A DNA stretch of 23,817 nucleotides from DTPS01 sp049591295 (GTDB lineage: Bacteria > Acidobacteriota > UBA4820 > DSQY01): contig JBAWEQ010000110.1 in assembly GCA_049591295.1 (NCBI GenBank), positions 1 to 23,817 on the forward strand. The letters are read 5' to 3'. Shown here one piece after another: positions 11,431-19,299 of this stretch (positions within the stretch are counted from its first letter, which is position 1; each line of letters opens with the position of its first letter). A model generated the notes under the pieces. It was given only the letters and a program-made list of their open reading frames with translations. It was not told where the DNA came from and ran no database searches. The position numbers were made by a program, and so were the translations under genes.

Positions 11431-13788
11431 ATGGCTTCGGGTGGATGGATGAGCCGCCTGCATAACGTCTGGTCGGAAGAGCCCGGCACGCCGGGTCCTT
11501 CCGAGGAGCGCGTCGTCCGCGTGGGCTGTCCGGCCCACAACTGCGGCGGGCGCTGCCTGCTGGCGGCGCACATTCGCGACGGCCGGATCGTCCGGCTGGA
11601 CGCGGACGACCGTCCCGATTCCGTGGCGGCCCCGCAGCTCAGGGCCTGCCCCAGGGGCCGCGCCTACCTCCGCCGGCAGTACCACCCCGACCGCCTCCTG
11701 CACCCCATGAAGCGGGTGGGCCAGCGGGGCGAGGGGCGGTTCGAACCCATCGGCTGGGAGGAGGCTCTCCAGCTCCTGGCCTCGGAGATCCAGCGGGTGC
11801 GCCGGACCTACGGCAGCGGCGCCCTCTTCGTGCCCTACGGCACGGGCTCCTACAACCAGATCAACGGCTCCCACGTGGCCCGGCGGCTCATGAACCTCTC
11901 GGGGGGCTGCCTGGGCATCTGGAACAGCTACTCCTGGGGCGCCACCAACGTGGCCACGCCCACGGTCTACGGGACCCTCGTCACGGGCAACCAGCGGCAG
12001 GACTGGCTGAGGGCCCGCTACATCCTCATGTGGGGCTGGAACCCCGCGGAGATGAGGGACGGCACCAACAGCGACTACTTCGTCAAGCTGGCGCGGGAGC
12101 GGGGCGCCCGCGTGGTCTGCGTGGACCCCCGGCACACCCTCAGCGCCGCCAGCCTCGCCGACGAGTGGGTGGCCATCCGGCCCGGCACCGACGTGGCGAT
12201 GATGAGCGCCATGGCCCACGTGATGATCACCGAGGGACTCCACGACGCCCCCTTCGTGCGGAGCCACTGCGTCGGTTTCGACTCGGAGCAGATGCCCGCG
12301 GGCTGCGAGGGACAGGAGAGCTACCGCGATTACATCCTCGGCGCGAGGGACGGCGTGCCGAAGACGCCCGAATGGGCGGAGGCCATCACGGCGGTGCCCC
12401 GCGAGACCATCGCCCGCATCGCGCGGGACTACGCCTCGATCAAGCCGGCCGTCCTCTACCAGGGCTACGGGGTGCAGCGCCGGGCCTATGGAGAGCAGGT
12501 GGTGCGTGCGGGCTGCGTCCTGGCGGCCCTCACGGGAAACGTGGGCATTCCGGGCGGATGGGCCGGGGGTCTGGGGCTGCAGGCGCCGGACGGCGGCCCG
12601 GCCTGGACCCTCTTCCCCGAGGCAGAGAACCCCGTGGGGGCAGCCGTCCCGTGCTTTCTCTGGACGGAGGCGGTGCTGCGCGGCCGGGGCATGGGGGAGG
12701 AGCACGGCGTGCGCTTCTCGGCGGCCTGGGGCGACAGGCCCCGCCGGCTGGAGAGCGACGTGAAGCTCGTCTACGCCGTGGCCACCAACGCCCTCGTCAA
12801 CCAGCACGCCAACGTGAACCGGACGGCGCGGATCCTGCGGGACGAGTCGAAGGTGGAGTTCCTCGCCGTCCAGGACAACTTCCTCACGCCCACGGGCCGC
12901 TTCGCGGACCTCCTTCTGCCCGCCTGCACGCAGTTCGAGACGTGGGGCGTGGAGGACGGCTGGAAGTACGGGGACGAGGTCATCTTCATGCCCAAGCTGG
13001 TGGAGCCCCCGGGGGAGTGCAGGAGCGACTACCGCATCGCGGCGGAGCTGGCGGGCCTGCTCGGCGTGGGCGGGGCCTTTACCGAGGGGCGGGACGAACG
13101 CGGCTGGGTGGAGTGGTGCCTGGACCGCTACCGCGAGTCGCGCTTCCCGGACCTTCCCGGGCTGGACGAGCTCCTCTCCTCCAACGCGGGGGTCTTTGTG
13201 AAACCGGCCGAGAGCCCCGCCGTGGCCTTCGAGGCCTTCCGCAGGGACCCCGAGGCCCATCCCCTCGACACCCCGTCTGGCAAGATCGAGATCTTCTCCC
13301 GGGAGCTTTTCGGGCGCGGCCGTCCCGAGGAGATCCCGGCGGTGCCCAAGTACGTGCGGGAGTGGGAGAGCCCCTTCGGCCCGGAGGCCCAGGCCTTTCC
13401 CCTCCAGCTCATCGGCCACCACAGCCTGCGCCGGGTCCACTCCACGCACGAGAACAACGACTGGCTGGAGGAGGCCTTCCCGCAGCGGCTCTTCCTGAAC
13501 GGCCGCGACGCCGAGGCCCGGGGGATCGAGGACGGCGAGACGGTGCGCGTCTTCAACGGGAGGGGCGAGCTCCGGGTGCCCTGCCGGATCACCCGCCGCA
13601 TCCTTCCGGGAGTGGTGAGCCTGCCGCAGGGGGCCTGGTGGACGCCGGACGAGGGCGGGGTGGACCGGCGCGGATCGGTCAACGTTCTCACCTCCGAGCG
13701 CTGGACGCCGCTGGCCTTCGGCTCCGCCCAGCATACCGCCATGGTCCAGGCGGAACGGGCACCACGCGGCGAAGGGAGGCGGCGGTGA
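11431..13788 (+). CDS. dmsA: DmsA-family molybdopterin oxidoreductase, catalytic subunit (no Tat signal)
   Basis: A 785-residue molybdo-bis(pyranopterin) enzyme of the DMSO reductase group that reduces S- or N-oxides or related acceptors. The N-terminal [4Fe-4S] ligands are C33, C38, C42 and C73 (CPAHNCGGRC, then RACPRGRAYLRRQY). The first spacing is x4, not the x3 seen in E. coli DmsA. The following HPMKRVGQRGEGRFEPIGWE is close to E. coli DmsA. S169 in NSYSWG aligns with the serine Mo ligand. VDPRHT, WVAIRPGTDVAMM and LTGNVGIPGG are cofactor-binding segments, and the C-terminal domain runs from about 650 to the end. The start MASGGWMSRL has no RR twin-arginine leader, and no upstream in-frame start provides one. 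Its TGA overlaps the dmsB GTG. The substrate is not certain: YnfE/selenate-type or other acceptors remain possible. Confidence 0.92.
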   Translation: MASGGWMSRLHNVWSEEPGTPGPSEERVVRVGCPAHNCGGRCLLAAHIRDGRIVRLDADDRPDSVAAPQLRACPRGRAYLRRQYHPDRLLHPMKRVGQRGEGRFEPIGWEEALQLLASEIQRVRRTYGSGALFVPYGTGSYNQINGSHVARRLMNLSGGCLGIWNSYSWGATNVATPTVYGTLVTGNQRQDWLRARYILMWGWNPAEMRDGTNSDYFVKLARERGARVVCVDPRHTLSAASLADEWVAIRPGTDVAMMSAMAHVMITEGLHDAPFVRSHCVGFDSEQMPAGCEGQESYRDYILGARDGVPKTPEWAEAITAVPRETIARIARDYASIKPAVLYQGYGVQRRAYGEQVVRAGCVLAALTGNVGIPGGWAGGLGLQAPDGGPAWTLFPEAENPVGAAVPCFLWTEAVLRGRGMGEEHGVRFSAAWGDRPRRLESDVKLVYAVATNALVNQHANVNRTARILRDESKVEFLAVQDNFLTPTGRFADLLLPACTQFETWGVEDGWKYGDEVIFMPKLVEPPGECRSDYRIAAELAGLLGVGGAFTEGRDERGWVEWCLDRYRESRFPDLPGLDELLSSNAGVFVKPAESPAVAFEAFRRDPEAHPLDTPSGKIEIFSRELFGRGRPEEIPAVPKYVREWESPFGPEAQAFPLQLIGHHSLRRVHSTHENNDWLEEAFPQRLFLNGRDAEARGIEDGETVRVFNGRGELRVPCRITRRILPGVVSLPQGAWWTPDEGGVDRRGSVNVLTSERWTPLAFGSAQHTAMVQAERAPRGEGRRR

Positions 13789-14411
13789 GCGGGCGGTGGG
13801 CCTTCTATGTGGACAGCGCCGCCTGCTCGGGCTGCAAGGCCTGCCAGGTGGCCTGCAAGGACAGGAACGGCCTTCCCGCCGGGGTGCTCTGGCGCCGCGT
13901 GGCCGAGGTGGCGGGAGGCGGATGGCGCCGCGCGGGCGCCGCCTGGGAACAGGACGTCTTTGCCTACCACCTCTCGGTGGCCTGCAACCACTGCGAGCGG
14001 CCCATCTGCGTCGAGGTCTGCCCCTCCGGGGCCATGGCCCAGCGCGAGGACGGCATCGTCCTCGTGGACGGGAGCAAATGTCTGGGCTGCCGCTACTGCG
14101 AATGGGCCTGCCCCTACGGGGCGCCGCAGTACGACGAAGGGCTGGGACGTATGACCAAGTGCACCTTCTGCGCCCAAGAGCTTGAGGCGGGCCGGCCGCC
14201 CGCCTGCGTGGCGGCCTGCCCCATGCGCGCCCTGGACTTCGGCGACCGGGAGGAGCTGGAGTCCCGCCACGGCCCCCTCCGCCAGGCCTACCCGCTGCCT
14301 CGCCCGGAGCTCACCGAGCCGTCCCTCGTGATCACTCCCCACCGCGGCGCCGCGCGCGCCGGACGCGGCGAGGCCGGCCTGGCCAACGGGGAGGAGGTGA
14401 AGGCGCCGTGA
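13785..14411 (+). CDS. dmsB: DmsB-type ferredoxin subunit, four [4Fe-4S] clusters
   Basis: A 208-residue electron-transfer subunit carrying electrons from the quinol-oxidising anchor to DmsA. It starts at GTG 13785 (GTGA overlap with dmsA). The sixteen cluster ligands are seen in four groups: C14, C17, C20, C24; C67, C70, C75, C79; C99, C102, C105, C109; and C126, C129, C141, C145. The signature sequences YVDSAACSGCKACQVACKD, CNHCERPICVEVCPSGAM and CLGCRYCEWACPYGAPQY match the DmsB/NrfC/PsrB group. The tail after residue 150 is Pro- and Ala-rich and not conserved. Its GC-rich codon use equals that of its neighbours. Its overlaps with dmsA and dmsC imply a single translationally coupled unit. 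Confidence 0.94.
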   Translation: MSGRWAFYVDSAACSGCKACQVACKDRNGLPAGVLWRRVAEVAGGGWRRAGAAWEQDVFAYHLSVACNHCERPICVEVCPSGAMAQREDGIVLVDGSKCLGCRYCEWACPYGAPQYDEGLGRMTKCTFCAQELEAGRPPACVAACPMRALDFGDREELESRHGPLRQAYPLPRPELTEPSLVITPHRGAARAGRGEAGLANGEEVKAP

Positions 14412-15262
14412 GGGACCGTTCGCTGGTGGCCTTCACCCTGCTTACCCAGTGGGGGGTGGGCCTCTTCTGGGCCCTGCTCGCCGTGCGGCTCTGGAGCGCC
14501 CGGACCGCGGGCTGGCCCGCCCTGGAGTCGGCCACGGCGCGGGCGCAGGCGGTGGTGCCGGTGCTGGCCGCGCTGGGCATCGCCGCCTCCCTCCTGCACC
14601 TCGGCCGGCCCTTCCGCTTCTGGAGGGCTCCCACCAACCTCGGCCGCTCCTGGCTGAGCCGCGAGGTGCTCCTGGCTGCCCTCTTCCTCGGCGCCTCCGC
14701 GCTGTGCGCGGCCCTGGCCCTCTGGGCGCCGGAGGAGGTCTTCCTGAAGGGCGCGGCCGATGGGGCGGGGCTGCTGCTCGGCGCCGCCCTCCTGCGCGCC
14801 ATGGGCCAGGCCTACCGCCTCCGCACGGTGCCCGCCTGGGACGCCTGGACCACTCCCGCCGCCTTCCTGGGCACGGCCCTCCTGCTGGGTTCGCTGGGGG
14901 CGGCGGCGGCGCTGTCGGCGGGGCCCCGGGGAGGCGCGGTGCCTGAGAACGCCCCGGGATACCTGGCGCTGGCCGCCCTGACGGTCCTGCTGGCCGAACA
15001 GATGGTGTTGCTCGCGTGGACGCGCCGGCTCGCCGGGGGGCCCGAGGCCTCCCGCGAGGCCCTGCGCAGGATCGTGATGGGCAGAAGGAGCTGGCTCCTG
15101 GCCAGGCTTGTCGCCGGCGGCCTGTCGGCCGTCGCCAGCGCGGCGGCGGTGTTCCTCATCCAACCGAAGGAGATCCTCCTTCTGGCCCTCGTCCTGGCCC
15201 TGACGGCCGAACTGTTCGGCCGGCTCCTCTTCTACGAGGCGCGGGTGCGGGAAGGTCTCTAG
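14408..15262 (+). CDS. dmsC: DmsC-type membrane anchor subunit
   Basis: A 284-residue polytopic membrane protein of the DmsC family (E. coli DmsC is about the same length). It anchors the complex and oxidises menaquinol. It starts with GTG at 14408, overlapping the dmsB stop by GTGA. About eight hydrophobic helices are visible, beginning FTLLTQWGVGLFWALLAVRL, then VVPVLAALGIAASLLHLGRP. The HLGRP segment (residues about 65-69) and the NLGRSWLSREVLL segment following it are conserved in the family; the His in HLGRP is a likely quinol-site residue. Later helices include VLLAEQMVLLAWTRRLAGG and LVLALTAELFGRLLFYEARV. No DmsD/TorD chaperone gene is found in the window. Short inverted repeats follow the stop, without a T-tract. 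Confidence 0.92.
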   Translation: MRDRSLVAFTLLTQWGVGLFWALLAVRLWSARTAGWPALESATARAQAVVPVLAALGIAASLLHLGRPFRFWRAPTNLGRSWLSREVLLAALFLGASALCAALALWAPEEVFLKGAADGAGLLLGAALLRAMGQAYRLRTVPAWDAWTTPAAFLGTALLLGSLGAAAALSAGPRGGAVPENAPGYLALAALTVLLAEQMVLLAWTRRLAGGPEASREALRRIVMGRRSWLLARLVAGGLSAVASAAAVFLIQPKEILLLALVLALTAELFGRLLFYEARVREGL

Positions 15263-15417
15263 CGCGGCGCTGAGACCTGGTCCAGGCTCGTCCACGCCAG
15301 CGTGGCCGTGCACCGGCTTGGCGGGCGAGGCGGAGCGGAGGGCCGCCGTTGGCTCCCCGGGCGGTTAGGCCCTATCTTTGAGACGGAACCCCGGCTGTGG
15401 TGGGGAAGGAGGACGCG

Positions 15418-16050
15418 ATGAAGATCGGAATCCTCGGCGCGGGCCGCATCGGCACCATCCTCGGGAGGCGGTGGGCCGAGCAGGGGCACGCCGTCATCCT
15501 GGGGGTGCGGGACCCGGCGTCGGAGCAGGCGCAGGCGTTGTTGGACTCGGTGGGCCACGGGGTGCGGACGGGAACTTTGGAGCAGGCCGCCGGGGCATCG
15601 GAGATCGTGGTCCTCGCGGTGCCGTGGAGCTCCGCCCACGACGCCATCCGCTCCGCGGGGAGCTTGGCCGGCAAGATCCTCATCGACTGCACCAATCCCA
15701 TCGCCGAGGACCTGCGCGGTCTCGCCCTCGGCCACGTCACCTCGGCCGGGGAGCAGGTGGCGGCCTGGGCGGAGGGGGCGCGCGTGGTGAAGGCCTTCAA
15801 CACGGCGGGCAGCAAGACCATGGCCGATCCCCTCTTCGGCGGCCGGCGGGCCGCACTCTTTCTCTGCGGCAACGACGCCGCGGCCAAGCGCGTGGTGACC
15901 GCCCTGGGCCAGGAGCTCGGCTTCGACCCGTGCGACACGGGCCCCCTCTACCACGCCCGCTACCTCGAACCCATGGCCATGCTCTGGGTGGACATGGCCT
16001 ACATCCAGGGCCGGGGATCGGACTTCGCGCTGGCGGTCCTTCAGCGCTAG
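15418..16050 (+). CDS. NADPH-dependent F420 reductase-like NAD(P)-binding protein
   Basis: A 210-residue Rossmann protein of the F420 reductase-like group (PF03807). The GxGxxG motif is GAGRIG at 7-12 and R31 follows strand 2, suggesting NADP(H). VVLAVPWSSAHDAIRSAG and LIDCTNPIAED, then VVKAFNTAGSKTMADPLFGG, match the family. ARYLEPMAMLWVDMAYIQG near the end is its usual C-terminal helix. Many members in bacteria without F420 are annotated as such but reduce unknown substrates, so use of F420 is not shown here. The start is ATG 15418 with AAGGAGG. It is followed by a cupin (TTG start, 16 nt) and a TspO gene in tight succession, so the three probably share one operon. Confidence 0.85.
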   Translation: MKIGILGAGRIGTILGRRWAEQGHAVILGVRDPASEQAQALLDSVGHGVRTGTLEQAAGASEIVVLAVPWSSAHDAIRSAGSLAGKILIDCTNPIAEDLRGLALGHVTSAGEQVAAWAEGARVVKAFNTAGSKTMADPLFGGRRAALFLCGNDAAAKRVVTALGQELGFDPCDTGPLYHARYLEPMAMLWVDMAYIQGRGSDFALAVLQR

Positions 16051-16065
16051 GGAGGAGGGGCGCGC

Positions 16066-16431
16066 TTGCACCCGGACAAGGTCAACCTCTCGGAGCGTTT
16101 TTCCCGCTTCACGGGCCACTGGGAGCCCAAGATCGTGGGCGACCTGAACGGCCAGCAGGTCAAGCTCGTCAAGTTCCGCGGCCCCTTCGTCTGGCACGCC
16201 CACGAGGCGGAGGACGAGCTGTTTCTGGTGGTCAAGGGGGCCTTCGAGATGGAGTTCCGCACCCATCGCGTTCGCGTGGGGGCGGGAGAGTTCATCATCG
16301 TGCCGAGGGGGGTGGAGCACCGCCCATCGGCGCAGGAGGAGGTGGAGGTGCTGCTCTTCGAGCCGGCCTCGACGCTGAACACGGGCGATGTGAGGAGCGA
16401 CCTCACGGTGGATTCACCGGAGCGGCTGTGA
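16066..16431 (+). CDS. Cupin-domain protein (TTG start)
   Basis: A 121-residue single-domain cupin. The start is TTG at 16066 with GGAGG at 16052-16056; no ATG would give a full domain. Metal ligands are visible: H44, H46 and E51 in FVWHAHEAEDELFLVVKGAF, with H85 in PRGVEHRP. GTHRVRV...AGEFIIVPRGVEHR is the second cupin motif (G-x5-P-x-G-x2-H). Cupins of this type bind Fe, Mn or Zn and include dioxygenases, isomerases and small-molecule binding proteins; the function here is not known. It sits between an NAD(P) reductase-like gene and TspO. Its TGA overlaps the TspO start (TGATG), so the two are coupled. Confidence 0.85.
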   Translation: MHPDKVNLSERFSRFTGHWEPKIVGDLNGQQVKLVKFRGPFVWHAHEAEDELFLVVKGAFEMEFRTHRVRVGAGEFIIVPRGVEHRPSAQEEVEVLLFEPASTLNTGDVRSDLTVDSPERL

Positions 16432-16904
16432 TGGGCGCACGATCCGCCGCGGGGCTCTTGCTCTTCCTCCTGCTCGTGGCGGCGGCTGCCCTCTTCGGCG
16501 TGCGCTTCCAGCCGGGGAGCTGGTACGCCGGGCTCGCGAAGCCCGCCTGGACGCCGCCGAACTCCCTCTTCGGACCGGTCTGGAGCGTGCTCTACCTCTG
16601 CATCGCCGTGGCCGGATGGCTCGTCTGGCGGAGGGGGGGGTGGACCAGCCCGGCCCTCGCCTTCTGGGCTTTCCAGCTCGTGCTGAACGCCCTCTGGTCG
16701 TGGCTCTTCTTCGGCCTTCACCGTCCGCTCTGGGCGCTCGGCGACATCCTCTTTTTGTGGGCGGCGGCACTGGTCTTCGCCGTCCTCTCCTGGGGGATAA
16801 GCCGCCCCGCCGCCGTCCTCTTCTTCCCGTACCTGGTCTGGGTGGCCTACGCCGCGGCCCTCAACGCCGCCCTCTGGACACTCAACTGGGGCGCGAGGTC
16901 TTGA
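16431..16904 (+). CDS. tspO: TspO/MBR family tryptophan-rich sensory protein
   Basis: A 157-residue membrane protein with five helices and the family signature WYAGLAKPAWTPPN at 31-44, followed by FGPVWSVLYLCIAVAGWLVW (47-66) and QLVLNALWSWLFFGLHRP (82-99). TspO binds porphyrins and other tetrapyrroles or sterols. In bacteria it affects photosynthesis, stress response and tetrapyrrole export. The start ATG at 16431 shares its A with the cupin stop; a GTG 3 nt earlier could also serve. The chain runs WGISRPAAVLFFPYLVWVAY to the end, with NAALWTLN as the conserved fifth-helix segment. It has no recognisable link to the upstream cupin other than coupling. Confidence 0.93.
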   Translation: MGARSAAGLLLFLLLVAAAALFGVRFQPGSWYAGLAKPAWTPPNSLFGPVWSVLYLCIAVAGWLVWRRGGWTSPALAFWAFQLVLNALWSWLFFGLHRPLWALGDILFLWAAALVFAVLSWGISRPAAVLFFPYLVWVAYAAALNAALWTLNWGARS

Positions 16905-16943
16905 AGGGAGAGAATCCGGTCGCCGGGAGGTGGCGGCGCGGCC

Positions 16944-16949
16944 TACAAT
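16944..16949 (+). promoter_or_regulatory. candidate -10 box (TACAAT)
   Basis: TACAAT sits 47 nt before the YbjQ-like gene start in GC-rich DNA. No matching -35 element was found. Confidence 0.35.
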
Positions 16950-16996
16950 GGGTGTAATGGACGGGAAGGGATTCAGCCGAAAGGAGGCACCAATCC

Positions 16997-17332
16997 ATGA
17001 TGGTGACCACCACCTTTTCCTTCGAAGGGTACCGGATCAAGGAGTACAGAGGCATCGTGCGGGGGATCATCGTCCGCGCCCCGACCATCGCCCAGGGCAT
17101 CGTGGGCGGGCTCAAGAACATCGTCGGCGGCCAGATCGGGGCCTACACGGAGATGTGCGAACAGGCCCGCCTCCAGGCCTACGAGCGCCTCATCCAACAC
17201 GCACGCGAGATGGGGGCCAACGCCGTGGTGGGGCTGCGGTACGACGCCTCGGAGGTGGTTAGCAGGGGATCGGCGACGGAGGTGCTGTGCTACGGGACGG
17301 CGGCGGTCGTAGAGCCCGTGGGCCGATCCTGA
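16997..17332 (+). CDS. YbjQ/UPF0145-family protein
   Basis: A 111-residue protein of the YbjQ family (PF01906), a small soluble oligomer often called a heavy-metal-binding domain protein with no firmly known role. Landmarks are TFSFEGYRIKEYRGIVRGII near the N-terminus, GGQIGAYTEMCEQARLQAYE (about 44-63), the REMGANAVVGLRYDASEV motif (about 70-87) and ATEVLCYGTAAVVEP at the end. A perfect AAGGAGG lies 9 nt before the ATG. Another ATG follows directly (MM). A candidate -10 box (TACAAT, 16944-16949) is just upstream, and the gene is followed by mscL at 59 nt. The overall length is as expected. Confidence 0.93.
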   Translation: MMVTTTFSFEGYRIKEYRGIVRGIIVRAPTIAQGIVGGLKNIVGGQIGAYTEMCEQARLQAYERLIQHAREMGANAVVGLRYDASEVVSRGSATEVLCYGTAAVVEPVGRS

Positions 17333-17391
17333 AACCTGGTGCGGCGAGCCGGAGGCGCCGCCCTCGGGCGGACCCGTCGCAGGAGGGAGCC

Positions 17392-17835
17392 ATGCTGAAA
17401 GAGTTCAAGGAATTCGCCGTACACGGCAACGTCGTGGACATGGCCGTGGGCATCATCATCGGAGGTGCCTTCGGGACCATCGTCAAGTCTCTGGTGGACG
17501 ACGTGCTCATGCCACCCGTGGGTCTGCTGCTGGGCCGCGTGGACTTCTCGAGTCTCATGGTCGTGCTTCGCGAGGGCAAGATGGCCGGCCCCTACGCCAC
17601 TCCGGCGGCCGCCAAGGCTGCGGGGGCCGTGACCCTCAACTACGGCCTCTTCGTGAACGCGATCATCAGCTTCCTCATCGTGGCCTTCGCGGTCTTCCTG
17701 CTGGTGCGTTCGCTGAACCGCCTCAAGCGCCAGGAGGTGCCGCTGCCCCCCGCCACGAAGGAATGCCCCCACTGCCTCTCGGCCATCCCCATCAAGGCGG
17801 CCAAGTGCGCCCACTGCACGAGCGACCTCACCTAG
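17392..17835 (+). CDS. mscL: Large-conductance mechanosensitive channel MscL with C-terminal zinc ribbon
   Basis: A 147-residue MscL, the pentameric channel that opens on hypo-osmotic shock. The N-terminal amphipathic helix and TM1 are intact: FKEFAVHGNVVDMAVGIIIG then AFGTIVKSLVDDVLMPP. The periplasmic loop (44-85) and TM2 (87-110: NAIISFLIVAFAVFLLVRSL) follow. Instead of the usual C-terminal helical bundle, the tail carries a zinc ribbon, CPHC...CAHC, with C125, C128, C139 and C142 (Cx2C-x10-Cx2C). This variant occurs in some bacterial lineages. It may bind Zn and influence gating or assembly, which is an inference. The ATG at 17392 follows GGAGGGAG. The next gene starts 21 nt after its stop. 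Confidence 0.94.
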   Translation: MLKEFKEFAVHGNVVDMAVGIIIGGAFGTIVKSLVDDVLMPPVGLLLGRVDFSSLMVVLREGKMAGPYATPAAAKAAGAVTLNYGLFVNAIISFLIVAFAVFLLVRSLNRLKRQEVPLPPATKECPHCLSAIPIKAAKCAHCTSDLT

Positions 17836-17856
17836 ATCTTTCCTGAAGGAGAGGAG

Positions 17857-19299
17857 ATGGAGGAACCCAAGAGCTACCACATGACCCCCGAGGAGTTCCG
17901 GCGGCACGGGCGGGCCGTCGTGGACTGGGTAGCCGACTACATGGAGCGAGTGGAGTCGCTGCCGGTTCTCTCGCGCGTCCGGCCGGGTGAGGTGCGGTCC
18001 ATGCTGCCGCCCGATCCGCCGGAGCACGGCGAGCCCTTCGAGGCGGTCCTCGCCGATGTGGAGCGCGTCATCCTGCCCGGCATCACCCACTGGCAGTCGC
18101 CGAACTTCTTCGCCTTCTTCCCGGCCAACGCCTCGGGGCCCTCCATCCTGGGCGAGCTCCTCTCCGCCGGACTGGGCGTGCAGGGGATGCTCTGGGCCAC
18201 GAGCCCGGCTTGTACCGAGCTGGAGACCCACGTCCTGGACTGGATGGCCCAGATGACCGACCTCCCCGCCGCCTTCCGCTCCACCGGATCGGGCGGCGGC
18301 ACGATCCAGGACAGCGCCTCCGGGGCCGCGCTCTGCGCCCTCGTGGCCGCGCGCGAGCGGGCCACCGCCTCGGCCTCCAACGAGCGCGGCTGCGATGGAC
18401 GCCTCACGGCCTACGCCTCGACGCAGGCCCACTCCTCCATCGAGAAGGCGGTGAAGCTGGCGGGCCTGGGCCGGGCCAATCTCCGCCTCATCGCCGCGGA
18501 CGAACGCTTCGCCATGCGGCCCGAGGCTCTGGAGGAGGCCATCGCCCGTGACGCGGCGGCGGGCCTCGCCCCCTGCTTCGTGGCGGCCACCGTGGGCACC
18601 ACCTCCTCCAACGGCATGGACCCCCTGCCGGCCATCGGCGAGATCTGCAAGCGCCGGGGGATCTGGCTGCACGTGGATGGCGCCATGGCCGGGACGGCGG
18701 CCCTCTGCCCCGAGTTCCGGCCTCTCCTCCGCGGACTGGAGCTGGCGGACAGCTACTGCTTCAACCCGCACAAATGGATGTTCACCAACTTCGACTGCGA
18801 CTGCTTCTACGTGGCCGACCGGCGGGCGCTCATCACGGCTCTCTCCATCCTCCCCGAGTACCTGCGCAATGCCGCCACGGAATCGGGGGCCGTCATCGAC
18901 TACCGCGACTGGCAGGTCTCCCTCGGGCGCCGCTTCCGGGCGCTCAAGCTCTGGTTCGTCATCCGCCACTACGGCGTGGAGGGGCTGCGCTTCCACATAC
19001 GGCGGCATGTGGCCCTCGCGCACGAGTTCGCGGGCTGGGTGCGCGAGGATAAGCGCTTCGATCTGGCCGCGGAGCCGCCGCTCAACCTGGTCTGCTTCCG
19101 CCACCGCGGGGGCGACGCCGCCAACCAGGCGCTGCTCGACGACCTGAACGGCAGCGGCGCGCTCTACCTCACCCACACGAAGCTGGATGGGAAGCTCACA
19201 CTCCGCATGAGTATCGGGCAGACCCACACGGAGCGGCGCCACGTGGAGGCGGCCTGGGAACGGATCCGGCGGGCCGCCGGCGATCCGGGGAGGCGCTGA
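17857..19299 (+). CDS. Aromatic L-amino-acid decarboxylase-like PLP enzyme
   Basis: A 480-residue group II pyridoxal-5'-phosphate decarboxylase, related to DOPA/tryptophan decarboxylases, which yield tryptamine, tyramine, dopamine or phenethylamine. The PLP lysine is K306 in FNPHKWMFTNFDC. H192 in STQAHSSIEKA stacks on the cofactor, and D274 in LHVDGAMAG pairs with its ring nitrogen. Y335 in PEYLRN is 29 residues after the PLP lysine, exactly matching Tyr332 of animal DDC, so the enzyme should decarboxylate rather than act as an aldehyde synthase (which has Phe there). The start MEEPKSYHMTPEEFRRHGRA is the usual N-terminus, preceded by AAGGAGAGGAG. The amino-acid substrate cannot be fixed. 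Its stop overlaps the methyltransferase start (TGATG), so the two are translationally coupled. Confidence 0.92.
   Translation: MEEPKSYHMTPEEFRRHGRAVVDWVADYMERVESLPVLSRVRPGEVRSMLPPDPPEHGEPFEAVLADVERVILPGITHWQSPNFFAFFPANASGPSILGELLSAGLGVQGMLWATSPACTELETHVLDWMAQMTDLPAAFRSTGSGGGTIQDSASGAALCALVAARERATASASNERGCDGRLTAYASTQAHSSIEKAVKLAGLGRANLRLIAADERFAMRPEALEEAIARDAAAGLAPCFVAATVGTTSSNGMDPLPAIGEICKRRGIWLHVDGAMAGTAALCPEFRPLLRGLELADSYCFNPHKWMFTNFDCDCFYVADRRALITALSILPEYLRNAATESGAVIDYRDWQVSLGRRFRALKLWFVIRHYGVEGLRFHIRRHVALAHEFAGWVREDKRFDLAAEPPLNLVCFRHRGGDAANQALLDDLNGSGALYLTHTKLDGKLTLRMSIGQTHTERRHVEAAWERIRRAAGDPGRR

Noticed and set aside
11239..13734. Minus-strand open frame (831 aa) antisense to dmsA
   Set aside because: Shadow of a GC-rich gene; no recognisable protein, whereas dmsA has all cofactor motifs.
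15263..15417. Terminator after dmsC (CCACGC-CA-GCGTGG at 15292-15305)
   Set aside because: The loop is only 2 nt for the full stem, the 5-bp alternative is weak and there is no T-tract; not distinct from chance GC pairing.
17290..19242. Minus-strand open frame (650 aa) across mscL and the decarboxylase
   Set aside because: It covers two real genes in opposite direction and has low-complexity composition.
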